DNA from: Owenia fusiformis
Taxonomy: Eukaryota > Annelida > Polychaeta > Sabellida > Oweniidae
Length of the DNA: 64,000 bases
Direction of reading: 5' to 3'
NCBI GenBank assembly: GCA_903813345.2
Contig: CAIIXF020000012.1
Coordinates: 13,808,932 to 13,872,931, forward strand
Below, in pieces: positions 46,200-59,518 of this stretch; the first letter of the stretch is position 1; every line of letters begins with the position of its first letter. The notes under the pieces are model-generated. The model saw only the letters and a program-made list of their open reading frames with translations, was not told the origin of the DNA and ran no database searches. Position numbers and translations under genes: made by a program.

Positions 46200-47090
46200 G
46201 TTCACTTCCCCGTTTGAGAGCCATAAGTTTCAAAATCTAACATGGCTCTCGAAGTGAGTAATCTTCAAGCACTAAATGATGCCTTGTAGCAGATTAGAGG
46301 CTCTCCAGAGACATTCGCTGGATTCTTTGGCAAGCGTGCAACTGGAACTTATTTTGTAAAAATGGTATCGAAGAGTGAAGTTGCCTAGTGCAAAGTCCGT
46401 CAGGGTCGTAATAGACAGATTTTCCAATGGCATGAACGGCAAATACATTTCAAAAAACTAATATGCCATTTATTTGTAAAAGAGAAATTCAGAAATTTTC
46501 TTCACCATTCAAGCAACACAAGTCAAATGTCAAAGATGCAGTTTGCCATTTCATCACCAGCTGTATTATCATTTATTGCTATAAAAATGTATGGACATAA
46601 AAAACAACATGTAATACACAGTGAAACCACACTATGAAGCATATATCAGCATACCCATTACGAGAGCAAAGGACATAATTCAACTAGTAACAAAGTGAAA
46701 TGTATCAGACTGCTAAAAATAATAGTGATGGGTATAAAACTTATTACACATTGGATAATATAGACCGAGATACTATATGGTTAATGGCGCAAGCTATGAC
46801 CGATTGTCTTATTCTTTTCATTGTTCATTAATTACGCAGCAATTGAGTTCTTTGCCAGAATAAAATCCGGTCATATATTTGCCATAAATCATAGAATCGA
46901 TGTCTTTGTTACGATTATGATATGATAAACCATGGACGTACATGTATATTATGTTGATATACGTCAATTGATGAACTAACCAGAAGAATAACTTTTTGTA
47001 TGTATTCATATTTAGGGGTTATACGTACATACTCGATTATAGAACACTAAATCAATTGTTCTAGTTATCGTGACGTCATGACTCATATTA
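46200..47090. other. Intergenic, no supported gene
   Basis: A + strand stretch at 46242-46388 begins with ATG and reads MALEVSNLQALNDAL, a stop, then QIRGSPETFAGFFGKRATG before another stop. It looks protein-like, and I suspect a relic of an unrecognised gene, but no family or splice site supports it. Otherwise nothing is seen. Confidence 0.35.
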
Positions 47091-47100
47091 GAATTAAGAA

Positions 47101-47462
47101 ATATAGACCGAAGAGCAGGTGTTATATCGACGAATACATGCCGCAGAGTTAGGCACAAACGTTTTCTGAACCCCAAACGACCGAAAGGAGTGAGGGGTTC
47201 GAAAGCGTTTGTGCCTAGCCCTAAGGTATGCATTCGTCGATATAACACCTGCCCTGAGGTCTATATTACGATTTGAACATAAAAACCTACCAAAATGTTT
47301 CGAATATTCATTATTGCCCACCATTACTACGGCCTGCCGTTATGAGTATGACGTTATACATTACATACGTATATTACCAGGTGCAGTGTCGATGAATATA
47401 TACCTGGTGTAATATTGATTGGTTCTCAGTTTATAGAAGGCGTGAATACAGTCGCGTTCGAA
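47101..47462 (-). mobile_element. Palindromic MITE, family 1, copy 3 (full, minus)
   Basis: Inverted relative to copy 1. The hairpin is 47101-47266 (bounded by ATATAGACC and GGTCTATAT); the body is 47267-47462. The loop TTCGAACCCCTCACTCC with ACGACCGAAAGG is shared with copy 1, but the stem sequence (GTTATATCGACGAAT...) is unrelated to that copy's stem and is again self-complementary. Confidence 0.85.
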
Positions 47463-47743
47463 TACAGTATAAAAATAACTTCGTAAGAAAGGCATTCAAA
47501 TCAGAGACTCTGACTATCTACATGAGCAACCCGAGATGACCAAGGTATCTTGAATGTTGCGGAGTATCTCTACTAGACCGTTGAAGTATTCTACTTTTAC
47601 CATTTCAACGTTATTTCAATTGTAGTTTGATAAATCTAGAATTCCTGGTCCGACATATGAAAGAACATACTCTTATGTGTGAAGTATCTCTATCAGATCG
47701 TCGAAAGCTTTTTTAATGAACACATTTGGTTTGACGTGCCATG

Positions 47744-50700
47744 CTATAAGCTACATACGTCAATCTCTCGATTATTTGTGCATGAATGCGCAATGGAGCT
47801 ATAATGTGGCTTGGATTCAAGTTCAGATGGCATAATCTCATTGCAAATGAGTGTACCATTTCTAGTGTCATTATTGACAGCATTGTCAACACGTGGTTGT
47901 ATATGATTATCTTCTCTGTGCATATCCTTAACTTTGTCATATTCGCTGTCAATATGTATCCGACTGGCATTTGTTCGGCAATACAACCATATGTTGATAG
48001 GATGAAGAACGGACACGGCGGCAAAACAAAGGAGAATTATGTGTACCTGAAAATATCAAGTGATGATCATGTTTGTCAAATTTTACTCTTATTGAGATAT
48101 TCGCAATTCTTATATCAAGGTAGTTCCTCACTTTCTCACGATATGTTAGGCTATTTCAACATTTAATTAAGTTACACACAGTTTAATTGGACCAATATAT
48201 TTTATGATAGTGTGCAAACATCGATGTAAAATGTGAAGCATTTAATTCATAATTTGTTATATATTCATGAAAATTATAAGAATTTTGCAACTTTTTGATC
48301 TTATCTGTGAATCAATTTTTATGCCAATACCATAATGTTATCATACTTGTCTAGCCTTTTAAAAAAGTTGCAAAATTTTTGAGCGCACCCTGTATACATA
48401 ACTGGTCGTTGAAATACAAACCAAAATGATCACTGGTATAATGTTTATAATTGTTTATTCAAGAATGTACTCACCCACATTGAGTCATTCTTTAGTGGTC
48501 CTTTGATCCAGGTAAACAGAGGGTACTGCAGCAAACTTACTATGGCACCTATCACATTATTTATACCATAAAGCCGTCCAAAATGTTCAATTGGAAATCT
48601 GAAATTGATAATTCATTTATTGTATAATCAAAGTTCAATCGTAAGAAATGAAAACACTTTCAATTGAGTTTAAGTAACAAATTAAGCCATGATTTGGGAA
48701 CACATTTCGAGCGCCTTTTCGGAGTTGAAAAAGCTACATGTTTCCATAGTTATGCAGTTGAATGTTTACTGTTTTAAAGTAGCATTTTTGTTACAAATCT
48801 CCACCTATAGCTACTTACGCTTGTGCAATGAATGCTGTTGCAGGACCGTAGTTAAAGGTCCTATGAAAAACAAACACTACGAATGTGAAGTATTGCAGTT
48901 CTAACACAGGAATGGCCGCACATGCAGAAAGCAGGACACCGAGGCCGATGTTGAGATAAAACATCGGGATGAAATGACGAAATTTCTCTGAAATGTAAAT
49001 TGTGCAACGTTGTTTCACATACGCCTTCGCCTCTTCCAAAAACGTGGGCAATCAAAAGTCAACATTGGGTAACATTCCAAAATGCAACTTTCGGTTATTG
49101 AGGATTTGATATTTTAAAATGTGAATTTGCTATTTTAGAAAATAGCAGAACGTGGGCTTTAAAGACACGTAGAATAAATAATTATATAAATATTTTAAAT
49201 AAATATTTTTACCTAATTTAAAAGCAAGGGATCCTACTGGGGCCATTGTTCGTCTGTCAATTATTGCGCCGGCAAGAAGGCTAACAATAATCGAAGTGAA
49301 CGACATAAACGAAAACACTGATGTGTACATACTAACTGAAAAGAAAAATGATGAGGCACAAATATTCCTCTATGTCAGAGTAACGGTTGCCATAGCAACT
49401 CGTGGTATAGGCATCTGAAGCAGGTCGTGAATCATAACAATAAGGTATTATTAACCTCTGTCTAAAATCAGTTTGAAAGACATTGTCAAGTCATATAGAT
49501 TTTATGTTATTTGGATGTAAATCAAATTTGAAAAGTTTTTGTTAATTGATGTGATCTACTTTTAATCGTGATGTCATGATACCTGCCCAACAATATAAAA
49601 GGTGTGTCATGATACATGTCGATGTCACCTAACGATATCATGACATGGGCATTGAGTAAATCAAAGTCAAGTCAGCCACATTGAAAATGGTTAAATTGAA
49701 AACTTCAGATCTCCACATAAGACAGAGCTAGAGAACTGATGTGATGCTGTATTTTGAATGAAATGTCACCGCAAAAAAATATGCTAAAGTCATTTGGTGA
49801 TAAAAATGGACTTAACCAATGTCTACAAATAGTACACAATGATTTCTAAAGAGCCGAGAAGATCTGTTGAGGATACACCATGTACAGATGCTCTAGGCCA
49901 GCAAGCACAGCAGAGATGATTCAAGTAGAGCAGTCGGTTATGCTTGACTATCACCATATAACAAGAACGGGGAAATGTGCCCATGACTAAGGTTACCGTA
50001 TAGTAAATCCTTACTGTTACTAAATATTCAAGACGTGCTTCGGGTACCCATGCCACAGGTTACTATAGTAACTGTAACATTGACATATATCAATGTTTGG
50101 GTATGAACTTTTTCGGAAATAATGATGAATGTTTGGTGATACTAGGTATCAGGTTGGCTGTTTTAACTCCTATTAGTTTCTGAGATAGAGCAGATCTATT
50201 TACGTTATTTGCTGATCGCCGCTGTATAACAGAAACTTATAACATTCGTCCATTCAATGTTCTCTAGAATTAACCATTACATTGTCTGTAAAATGCCAAT
50301 CTTGCTTTTATTCTGCATTGTCTTTGTAGTTTTATACTCACCATTCTGTGTGTTGCCGTTGGTCAGGAATGTAATCCATGAGTTGAAATTACCCAAGAAG
50401 AAAATTACTCGAAGGTGGGTGGATACAAACCACAAAAGATTGGTCCAAAATAAGGATGACAAGAGGACAGCTTTGAGAGGTTGTGAATGCTCCATTCGGT
50501 AACCATCTTCTTTATTCAGTGGTATATCCTCTACTGGCTTGTCAACATTTGATAGTTGTAGATTTGCATGGTTTGTCCCAGTTTTAACAATGTTGTTGTT
50601 GCTCTCCAATTCGAAAGCGTCATTAATTTTACCATTATCTAAAGTTTGTAGTTTTTTGTTTTCTCTTTTCACAGCAACATTTTCACACGAAAAGCGTATT

Positions 50701-53700
50701 TTCATTTCGAAGTCGTCTGGCAATGGATAGGGAATAATTCGCCGTGGTAACCATAGAAACGTACTTACGAAACATATAATATAGATGACACTGATAGTTG
50801 TAAATGAAACTTGTAGAGATACCCCGCCTTCATATAGCAACTGAAAATATGATTGAATAGTAATGAGTTTGCACGAGCGATCCGAAATCAGTATTGCACA
50901 GAAGACGATTGACTGTCACTTGCAGTGCACTAAAGCTGATCGTAGACACAAAAGAAATCGTTAAACTGTACCTGGACTGTTACATATAGTGTACTGAAGC
51001 TGAACTAATTATATCAACTCACTCAAATGTATCAAACCACTTACCCCTTTTTAAATAGTCAATCAAAAAATCAAATTTTCCCGATTGAATCATGGACCAT
51101 TTATCTTACATGAGAGGGGTTTAAGTTAACTAAAGCAATCGTACTTGGTTTTAGGATAAATACCAGCCTTATGGCTAAAGGCCTTTGGTTACTTTTCATC
51201 ATAAAACCCAGAACTCATACTTTATCCATAACATTAATTCACGTCTACTTACTTTAACAACAAGTGCGATGAACGAACTAGAATCAAATGATCCATTCAT
51301 GATACATATCATAATGTTGCGCCCTCTCTTGAGAAGATTTCCAAGTTGTATATTGGTAACAAGAATAAAGAAACCACCATACATGACACAAAGCACCGCC
51401 GGGTAAAGGACGTAGGAAATTGCTGGAAAATGTTTACATTTAAATTTTTTTGATACAATACTGTCTGTAAACGGTGGGTGAAGAGGATGTACGTACATAG
51501 TATTTCAATACTGCCATCCAATATTGTAGCACGTGATATATACCCCCACTCCCATAATTTCTAAATGTACAACTAGTATGCATGTTCAAATGGAATAACA
51601 AACGATCAATGTCTATATACAATTGAAGCTACACTGGACTAAATCGCGACAGTTGAATATCATAAGACTTCCGTTGAATATTATAGGTTATTGAATGATT
51701 CGAGTGAAATACAGAGAATATTCTGCCTGAGAATGTCTGTATTTCATGATGCGCTAGCAGAGTGAAATACAGACTTTCAAGGGAAGAATAATATCTGTAT
51801 TTCACGAGAAACCATTGAATAGCGTTTTTATTCCATGATTACTCAGATACAACTCCCCAAAATCAAGTCTATTTCCTTGACTTGGCCGGAGAAAGATCAA
51901 TCTTCTTACCTCAAAGATATTTTTGATCGATATTCCTTCAAAATCGTTACGGCCTTTGTTGTTATTTATTATTGTATTATACAATACTGTACGTTTGATT
52001 TTCTGTTGTTTCTCTTTAGTTTCATCAGCTGGAGGTGCAGTGTACATAGCGAAACGCTTTTTCGAATTTTGTCTGCCATATTGAATTTTTACTAGTTCAT
52101 GAAAACAATGTGCATGCTTAAAATTGATTTCTTATATCTCCAGATGCGTATTTTTTATCCTAAAATTTTAAACTGTGATGATCAAAGTATCATTTCCTGA
52201 TATTTAAATCAGATATTTCTAGCAAAATGCAAAGATTAGCACGCGTTGGTGTACACTAATTCGTATACCAACGCTGACGTCATTTTCATCCTGTATCCAA
52301 CGCTAATTGGAAAGTGCGTGTAAATACAAGATATATTTAAGCCACATGGACCAATCAGATTTCAGGAATTTCACCATCATGGAATAACGCTTAAGCTGTT
52401 ATTTTTTAGTCACGTGTAAAACATGGACCAATCAGAGAGTGGTGAATATGACAGTGATACAGGGTGACAAAAAAAACTGGAACCCACTTAAGTCTTAATA
52501 ACTTCGTCAATAATATATTGAGCTTAGTTATTTGGTACATGTATAGTCAACTGAATGTATGACAAGATGTTAAAGTTTTAGCATTATAGCTCAATTAGTC
52601 TTCAAATAAGGCACGATTAGATAATGTGCTCCAAATGTGCACCACAACGTTGGATGCAGAGCTGGATTCTTTTCGCAAAATTGTCAATGATCCGACTGCA
52701 TTCAGCTCTGTCTATCTCTCTAATTAGTCTTCCAATGTTGAGTTTGAGGTCATCAATGGTCAGTGGACTATCTGTATACACATTATCCTTGAGATACCTC
52801 CACAGATAAAAATCTGGGTGGTTCAAATCAGGGGAGTGGGGGGGCAGATGTGGCGGGTATGGTGACTGATTAATTGATCACCAAAGTGAGCCTGAAGCCA
52901 TCGAATGGACTCATTTGAGGTGTGGGGTGTGGCACCATCTTGTTGGAACCATTGCTGGTCCCTTCTCAAGTCACGTCGTCTACCCAGCGCTCTCCAAAAC
53001 TTTTGAACGTTAGGGATGTAACGTTCTGAGTTGACTGTTGAGTTGTCTTGAGCTCTGACAGACCTCTCTCTCCCCGAATAGGTTGGTTTACCATCACTTT
53101 TCTTCTTTGTTGGTTTTACAGTTCCTTCTGAATCAAACTTCTGTACAAGCCTAAAGATCTGTGACTTGCAAGGGGCATGATTAATATCTAAGCTACAGTA
53201 CTCATTATTGTGTCATTTTGTCATGCATTCAGTCTAGTTTCTACCCTGAAGAAATGAAGAATGTAGGTATAATACTTTCCGAGAAATTTGAAGATTTATG
53301 GGTTCCAGTTTTTTTTGTCACCCTGTATGATAATGTGGAATATTTATCTGACTGTACCTGGCGTGGATAATGCTACCATCAAAGATCCTGACAGAAATAC
53401 AACGCTGAAAACATAGATGACAGCATACATACGATGAGAAACGATGACGAGTCTTTTATGAAATAAACAAGGTGTATTCAGTAATCATATTCAATTAAAT
53501 AGATGTCTCTGTCAACGCACCTGTCACCAAAATTGCAATGACAGCGATTGTATCATTGTTTGATGAGCTTTAAAACTTCTCTCAGATAAACGTCCAATTG
53601 CAAGAATTTAAGCAAGATTCTTTAAAATTTGACAAAATAGAAGACATAGTGTCATTACTTATTGAACGCCATGTATTTTATCTATTCAACTTATAATATT

Positions 53701-56003
53701 GATACTGTATATCATATATAAAACATGTACGTTTGAAATCTCAATCATTTTTGATTTATAAAACAGATATCTATTCAACAATGGAGAAAGTACATATTAT
53801 ATTTACATATTATCTATTCAGCTTATCACATTGATTAAGAATTTGCTCTTTTGGACTTGAAATCATTTGATAAATAGCTGATTTAGTAGAACTTTAGAAA
53901 ATTAACTTCATGGTCGACTTTCGAATACAATTTTTAACCTTTGAGCGAGTATGAATTTGAATATTTAACTGAAACAAATAAAAGAACACAAAATGATAAT
54001 AAGTCAAACAGATGAGGTCATTTCAATGCCATCTCTCCTACACATGATAAACATATAGTGCTGATACAAAATAATAAAGGGTGAGTTTTCAAACTAAACA
54101 GAGTGCTCCTACCAAAATGGATTTGCCTACATATCCCCAAGACTCTTATCTGATAGATAGAATGCACAAATAAAACAAAAGTTTTGCTATTATAGGTAAA
54201 AAGTTCTCTAAATTTCGAAGTGATTTTACCTGTTAATTCTGTCATTGGTCCGCCATTTTTGCGGAAGTGACACTGAAACACAAACTCCATGAGACAAAAC
54301 GAAATCACTCGAAAAAATATGTCACAATTTGCACAATAAACAAACCTGGCGGAGATTACCCTTACTTCATTTTAGCAAAATCTCAGCTCAAACTCGTGAC
54401 AAATGCATTATGCATACGCTGGTATGAAGCCTTGGAGACACTCATTTTGGTAAATATGATTTACGGTGTATACTTTTCTACAGTTTGTGGGAGTTTGGGA
54501 CATTAAATGTTAAAATTCAAGAAAATATGCCAACTATACGACTTATCAATTAATTTGAATCAGCACTGTACATCATGTATGCATCAAGTTGTGTCAAATA
54601 TAAATATGTAAGCATCATATAAAGTCACTCTATATCAACAAATAAGCACCATATATCACAATAAAGGCAGTCCGTGCAAAGTCTTGCATTACATATCACT
54701 ATAAACATTCAAGCGTTATATATCATTAAACAGATATAACCATCAAATGGCGAGATAAACACATAAGCATCAATTGTCACTAAGATAAACAATGGCACTT
54801 TAACCATCCTATGTCAAAGGTTTTTCTTTGTTCGATAGTTGCTGTATAGCAGCGAAGCCTGATATATTCCTGATTTATATATATATGGTATTTCAAGCCA
54901 GCAGAAATAGATATTAATATTTGAGATATAGATTTTCTTTAGAAGCCCAAATTTTCGCTGACAAAAAGATTCACTATTTTGTAAGTCTGAAATGTTTCAT
55001 GGGCCTTGCAATTTCACTATTTGAAGAAATATCTAAACAAATTCAATGTTAAATGAAATATTCAATGTGCCTCTAATATCACGATCTAGCCTCTTCGTCG
55101 GCAAAAATAGTGGAAAATAGGGGCTTTGTATAAAAAAAACCTCCTACCTCATACCTACCTACCCACGTACGTGTGACATGATACAGTCTTTGAAGGGTTC
55201 GATTTTAAAGATCTTAGTTTATTAAATCTTAGTTTATGATGAATTATAGATGCATTTGTAACGACCCTTGATAGCAAGTTCCTACTACATCCCAGCTGGG
55301 TTAGATTCCAACTCGGGGCATCGAATTTAGCACACTTTCTTTCAATCTCTTTATTTAGCTTGTTGGACCTATGCTCGGGGTTGCTAGTTATTTATTCCCC
55401 CGGGGCGCCCTCGGGTCATTACACATTAAAATGCATCCATATGCCTTTATTTATGGATCTGTCATCTGTCTAGTCATGAAATAAAGCCGGAATTGTAGAA
55501 ATGTTAATAATTTGAGCTATTTTGCGATTTAATAACCTTTAAAATTTAACCCTTCGATGACTGTATCATGATCCACGTAGGTGGGTAGGTGGGTATGAGG
55601 TAGAAGGTTTTTTATACAAAGCCGATAATAGGGCACCTTGAAAATTTGGGCTTTCGCTGGATACTTTTTTCTATATTTACCTCCCGAGTAATCTGGTAAT
55701 TAATGTACCAAGTCTGTCAAAGACCATTCCACTCAAAACGAGTAAAATACCAACGACTGCTCCGGCTATTGCAAATATCAAGTTAAACTGTTCATCTTGC
55801 GCCGCACATGATGTTGGACAAGCTGGTGTCAAGGTGTTTGTTTCCGTCCAGTTGGTCTCACATTTGCACAAATGACTGAAATAACGTTCTTCCTTCAAGA
55901 CAAATACTAAAGAAGGCCAGCCGTACGTTATTCCTCCGAAAAGAACAGTTTCAAGCACTCCCCAGCCACCAAAAAATATCGCCCAGCCTTGAGACACCGC
56001 CAT
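47744..56003 (-). CDS. SLC43A3-like transporter, copy B, complete
   Basis: Eight coding exons on the minus strand: 55681-56003, 53358-53404, 51253-51422, 50342-50840, 49213-49335, 48819-48987, 48475-48598, 47744-48046. All junctions show AG/GT with consistent phase, giving 585 residues. Landmarks: N-terminal helix and [16 protein letters not shown], a Cys-rich loop with NWT glycosylation site, [12 protein letters not shown] (exon 1); [17 protein letters not shown] and NGSFDSSS (exon 3); LLYEGG, IPYPLP and a ~95-residue polar cytoplasmic loop (exon 4); [11 protein letters not shown] (exon 6); [18 protein letters not shown] (exon 7); the last helix and a polar tail (exon 8). These match SLC43A3, a 12-helix MFS uniporter; in humans it carries purine nucleobases, while SLC43A1/A2 carry large neutral amino acids. 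Substrate is not decidable here. It lies upstream of, and is paralogous to, copy A in the same direction. Confidence 0.94.
51690..51815. repeat. Foldback repeat, GTGAAATACAGA motif
   Basis: GAGTGAAATACAGA and TCTGTATTTCAC alternate four times, including an inverted pair GATTCGAGTGAAATACAGA and TCTGTATTTCACGAG. It lies in intron 2 of SLC43 copy B. Confidence 0.7.
52460..53325 (-). mobile_element. Mariner-type transposon, 866 bp, internally shortened
   Basis: Ends CAGGGTGACAAAAAAAACTGGAACCCA and complement, flanked by TA at 52458-52459 and 53326-53327. The minus strand encodes the transposase C-terminus (HPDFYLWRYLKDNVY, then IDNFAKRIQLCIQRCGAHLEH, near residues 1-69 of the open piece); more upstream pieces are frame-broken and the total length is too short for a full transposase. 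It lies in intron 2 of SLC43 copy B, beginning about 30 bp after the exon 2 donor. Confidence 0.92.
53410..55110. other. Intron 1 of SLC43 copy B, nothing recognised
   Basis: AT-rich intron with no nested gene. ATATATCA and ACATAAGCAT-like words recur around 54600-54780, without regular period. Confidence 0.5.
55120..55623. mobile_element. Foldback MITE in intron 1 of SLC43 copy B
   Basis: Inverted arms of about 95 bp: GGCTTTGTATAAAAAAAACC, TACCTCATACCTACC, then CATGATACAGTC on the left and their complements on the right. The core is ~310 bp, including a GC-rich CCCCCGGGGCGCCC. It ends 57 bp before the exon 1 donor on the forward coordinate. Confidence 0.85.
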
Positions 56004-56324
56004 TTCTAATCCTTAATACAATTTAATTAACTCCACACTACGTAAATCTTTTCATATATCTGACATGATACACTGTTATTCATTGTTATGGAATAAAGCG
56101 TTGTCTCCACATATACGTGGTCCGATGTAATTTGCCATAAATATTTCGGCAATATAAAGGCAATATAATTGGATTGACTAGAGATTATTGTACAGCAGTG
56201 TATACAGTATATCATCCATTTTTCACATGTTCAAGTACAAAATCAAATGTCATAATAGCCAGATAAGACTGTGTAAAGTGCACTTGAATAATAGTAAGCA
56301 ACTTTCTTTTATTTCCCTACAGGG

Positions 56325-57640
56325 TGTTCCAAAATCAAAAAATTGGACCACCTAAAATTCACCTTTTAAATACTACAAAAATTTTGGAACTTCATATACT
56401 GTAACCATATCACCTTTATTCAATGTCTGATAATATTTGAAAGGTTCGGTTTGATCAGGTACAAAGTTTTGAATTATTCTAGTTTATATGACATGCTCAA
56501 TGTGCATGTCTCACCTCTGCAAACACATTTGAACTCTGCAGTAGGAATTATCAATCATACAACTACTATTTTCCACCGTTATCTGTCTAATTCTTTTTGT
56601 TATCCTCCTTTTTAGATCAGCAATAGTTCTTTTTTGGTAAACACTATCCTTCGGAGACCCCTACAGATAAAATATGCTAATGATCACGGCTCTAAAATTC
56701 TGCAGTGGTACCAAAGGTACAGGAACGTGACTCCAGGTCACAGCAATAGAAGCCCAAGGGAGAGAAATACAAGGAAAGACCACCACCTGCTGCAAATTTG
56801 TCATCAAAATCGCTTTAAGTCAACCAGTAGTCTACGAGATGAATGGCTGCCTCACCTCAAAACCGTGTCTCAGAGCTATAGACAACTACGGTGATTTCTT
56901 ATATAACGGATACAAGCCCATGAGGCCTTTGAAGAAACCAAAGCTGACTGATCATAAAAAGAAAGGTGCCTTCAATGGGCAAGAAAGCACCAAAACTTTG
57001 GACTTAATCTTTGATGTCATATGACATCATGTGATGGAAGAAGATGTGTCCTCCACAAAGTTGATAATTGTGTTCGTTTCTATCGTAGACCAGGGGAAAT
57101 GGGACAATAAGGACACTTACCGATGTGGTAGTCCATGAAGGCGGCCCTATTTAATTTATATAGTAGTTGGTGATTCCCAAACATAATTTCAGAGTAATTT
57201 GACATTTAGAACCTACATCAAGTACCACATGTAAACTGAGTGTTTTGGGAACATTCAACTGCAGAATGATCATGCTGTTGCACATGCTAGTGGCATTGTG
57301 TTGAATTACCTCAGGGCAGGCAATGTGGATCAGCTACCAGGGGCACAAAAGTCAGCCAATCAGGCTCCTGCAGAGCAAATGTGGGACGACCTTGGTAATG
57401 AGATTCGTGACTTGGACTCCATCTCAAAATTTACGTTACACGTTACACACTTCCCAGATTGAGGAATGGGGCCATATTTCACTTAGAAGGTCAGATAATT
57501 CGTTCATAGCTGGTCCCGGAGGGTTGATGCTCTGATTGCAGCACAAGGAGGACATAACACATATAAGGGCTATCATAACATAGGGGACACTTCCATCTTC
57601 ATGACCAGATGTTTATCTTGTTTGATCTGTTTTACGGGAT
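56325..57640 (+). mobile_element. Decayed Tc1-like transposon
   Basis: Left end CAGGGTGTTCCAAAATC after TA. Inside, + strand pieces in several frames read like Tc1 transposase: RPLQIKYANDHGS, RSPRERNTRKDHHLL, DEWLPHLKTVS, then LLHMLVALC and MWDDLGNEIRDLD in another frame (NARPHVARVVLxYL and MWDxLxxxIR in the family). Multiple frame breaks; right end not found. It interrupts the region upstream of SLC43 copy B that is continuous upstream of copy A. Confidence 0.8.
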
Positions 57641-58019
57641 AACTCCACTATTAAATGGACCCATACAATTCAATTGAAAAACATGCAAATCTTCGGATCA
57701 ATTATGAAAAAACTAAGATTTCAGTTACCAAACCACATTTACCACGTTATAGTTCCATGTGTCCCCTTGGAACTCGAAAATGTCTTTAGAAAAATGAGCC
57801 ACCAAAATCAAAAGATCTGACCGCTTTTTCCGCCATCTATTCGAATTTTCAACACTTTTCAAGAGATTCCAAACTCAAGACCACCGTCACAAATGGTCAA
57901 GTATTTGTAGTGAACCAAATAATTTCGTAATACTTTTTATGAAATTATATTCACAAGAGATATACAAAATAAAATGTAAAGTCTGTACATTTTCACTGGT
58001 GATTGCACTGATAAAACTG

Positions 58020-58097
58020 GATTTCCATCAACCATTATCCCGATTTTAAACATAGTTTTGATTTCCATCAACCATTATCCCGATTTTAAACATAGAT
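58020..58097. repeat. Perfect ~48-bp tandem doublet
   Basis: GATTTCCATCAACCATTATC followed by CCGATTTTAAACATAG occurs twice in immediate succession, identical in both copies, so recently duplicated. Confidence 0.9.
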
Positions 58098-58099
58098 TT

Positions 58100-59515
58100 T
58101 TTTCTTCTACATACCTTTTCAACAGCGACATCTGTGGAGTAATTCCTACATGACGATTTGGATCGGGGAGCAGGATTGACATTTTGTAACTACCCCGCTA
58201 TCGCCTAAATCAGAAAATGGAATTTTTAATATAGAATTGTTTACTCCAAGAAGATTTCTCTCTGTGGAATGTAATATTCAAGTTCAGGGGTGTACAAAGG
58301 ATTTTTACATTTACATCTCATTCCATATCTCATTGTTCTCGGAGTCCTCAGCACCCATTATTTAAGTGGGACCTGGTCCGTCAGCCAAAAAAATCCTCGA
58401 TAGATTTTCCTGATAATCGCACAGTGTATGTAAACAAGTGGAAACAATTGAAACAATTAATTTTCACCTTAATAAACGTTTAATTATCATCATTATACAA
58501 ATGAGCTAAACAACGGTCAGTGTTTCAGTTTTTTAGATTAAGTTTTTGCAGATTTGTGACTTCTCAAAAATTACTCGCTTCTTTTTTGCTTCCCTTCACC
58601 CAAAGATTTTTGCTTCATCTTGAGCTATTTTGTGACGGAATGTTCATTTTAATTAGGATCTTTAAGAAATCAGACAACATTGAACTTGAACTATTGAAAT
58701 TTCACAGCTATTCTATTTTGCAAATTTTTAAGATTCGTGAAAAGCATGTGAAAACATCATAATTGCCATCAACAACTAAAATCAGAACACAAACATTAGA
58801 CTATAATGTTACATAAAAAGGCCGTAACAGATAATCAAAAATATATTTTGGAATGTGTCTTTGATCTAACAATCATTATTTAGAAGAGCCCATTTGGATT
58901 ACTTGTGAAATATAGGTAACCCATGTTAGTACCTAAATTGTATTCTAGGATCAATATTATATGATCTGATTCAAAAAGATTTTCAAATTCATAAACATTT
59001 CAGACAGAAGTGTATATAAGATTTAACATACATTGTTTTCATGTTCTACATACCCTTATCATAACGTTGACCAAATTTCATGGTAGTATACACACCATTC
59101 AAATTGTAATTCTCAATTTTGTAAGAGAAATATCTCTCACGTGTTTTCTTTTTCCACCATCTTGAAATTAAATGTAAGGGGTTTGTATTTCTAAATCATG
59201 GGCCTAATTTACGACTAATTAACATTATAATGATCCTATATGTTAACTATCAACCAATAATCTACTTCAGAACAAAAACAATTTAATTTACCACTTACTA
59301 TCACCCTCAAACATTTTCATATCTTAATTTTAAACTAAAAATCACAAATCAGCATTATTGTAAGTTAATTTACGTTGAACTTGCTACTGATAATTAGACC
59401 ATAATTATCATTGATTGAATTAACGCTTAACTTTAATTCCAATTGCCAGCAGAATTGTTGATAATTAGGTGTAAATTAGTTGGTAATAAGTTGGTAATTA
59501 GTTATATTTTTCAAT
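58100..59515. other. Intergenic, no gene recognised
   Basis: 58220-58380 contains remnants of the duplicated SLC43 upstream sequence (homologous to 42960-43150). From 58400 to 59515 the DNA is AT-rich and featureless by eye. Confidence 0.5.
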
Positions 59516-59518
59516 TGG

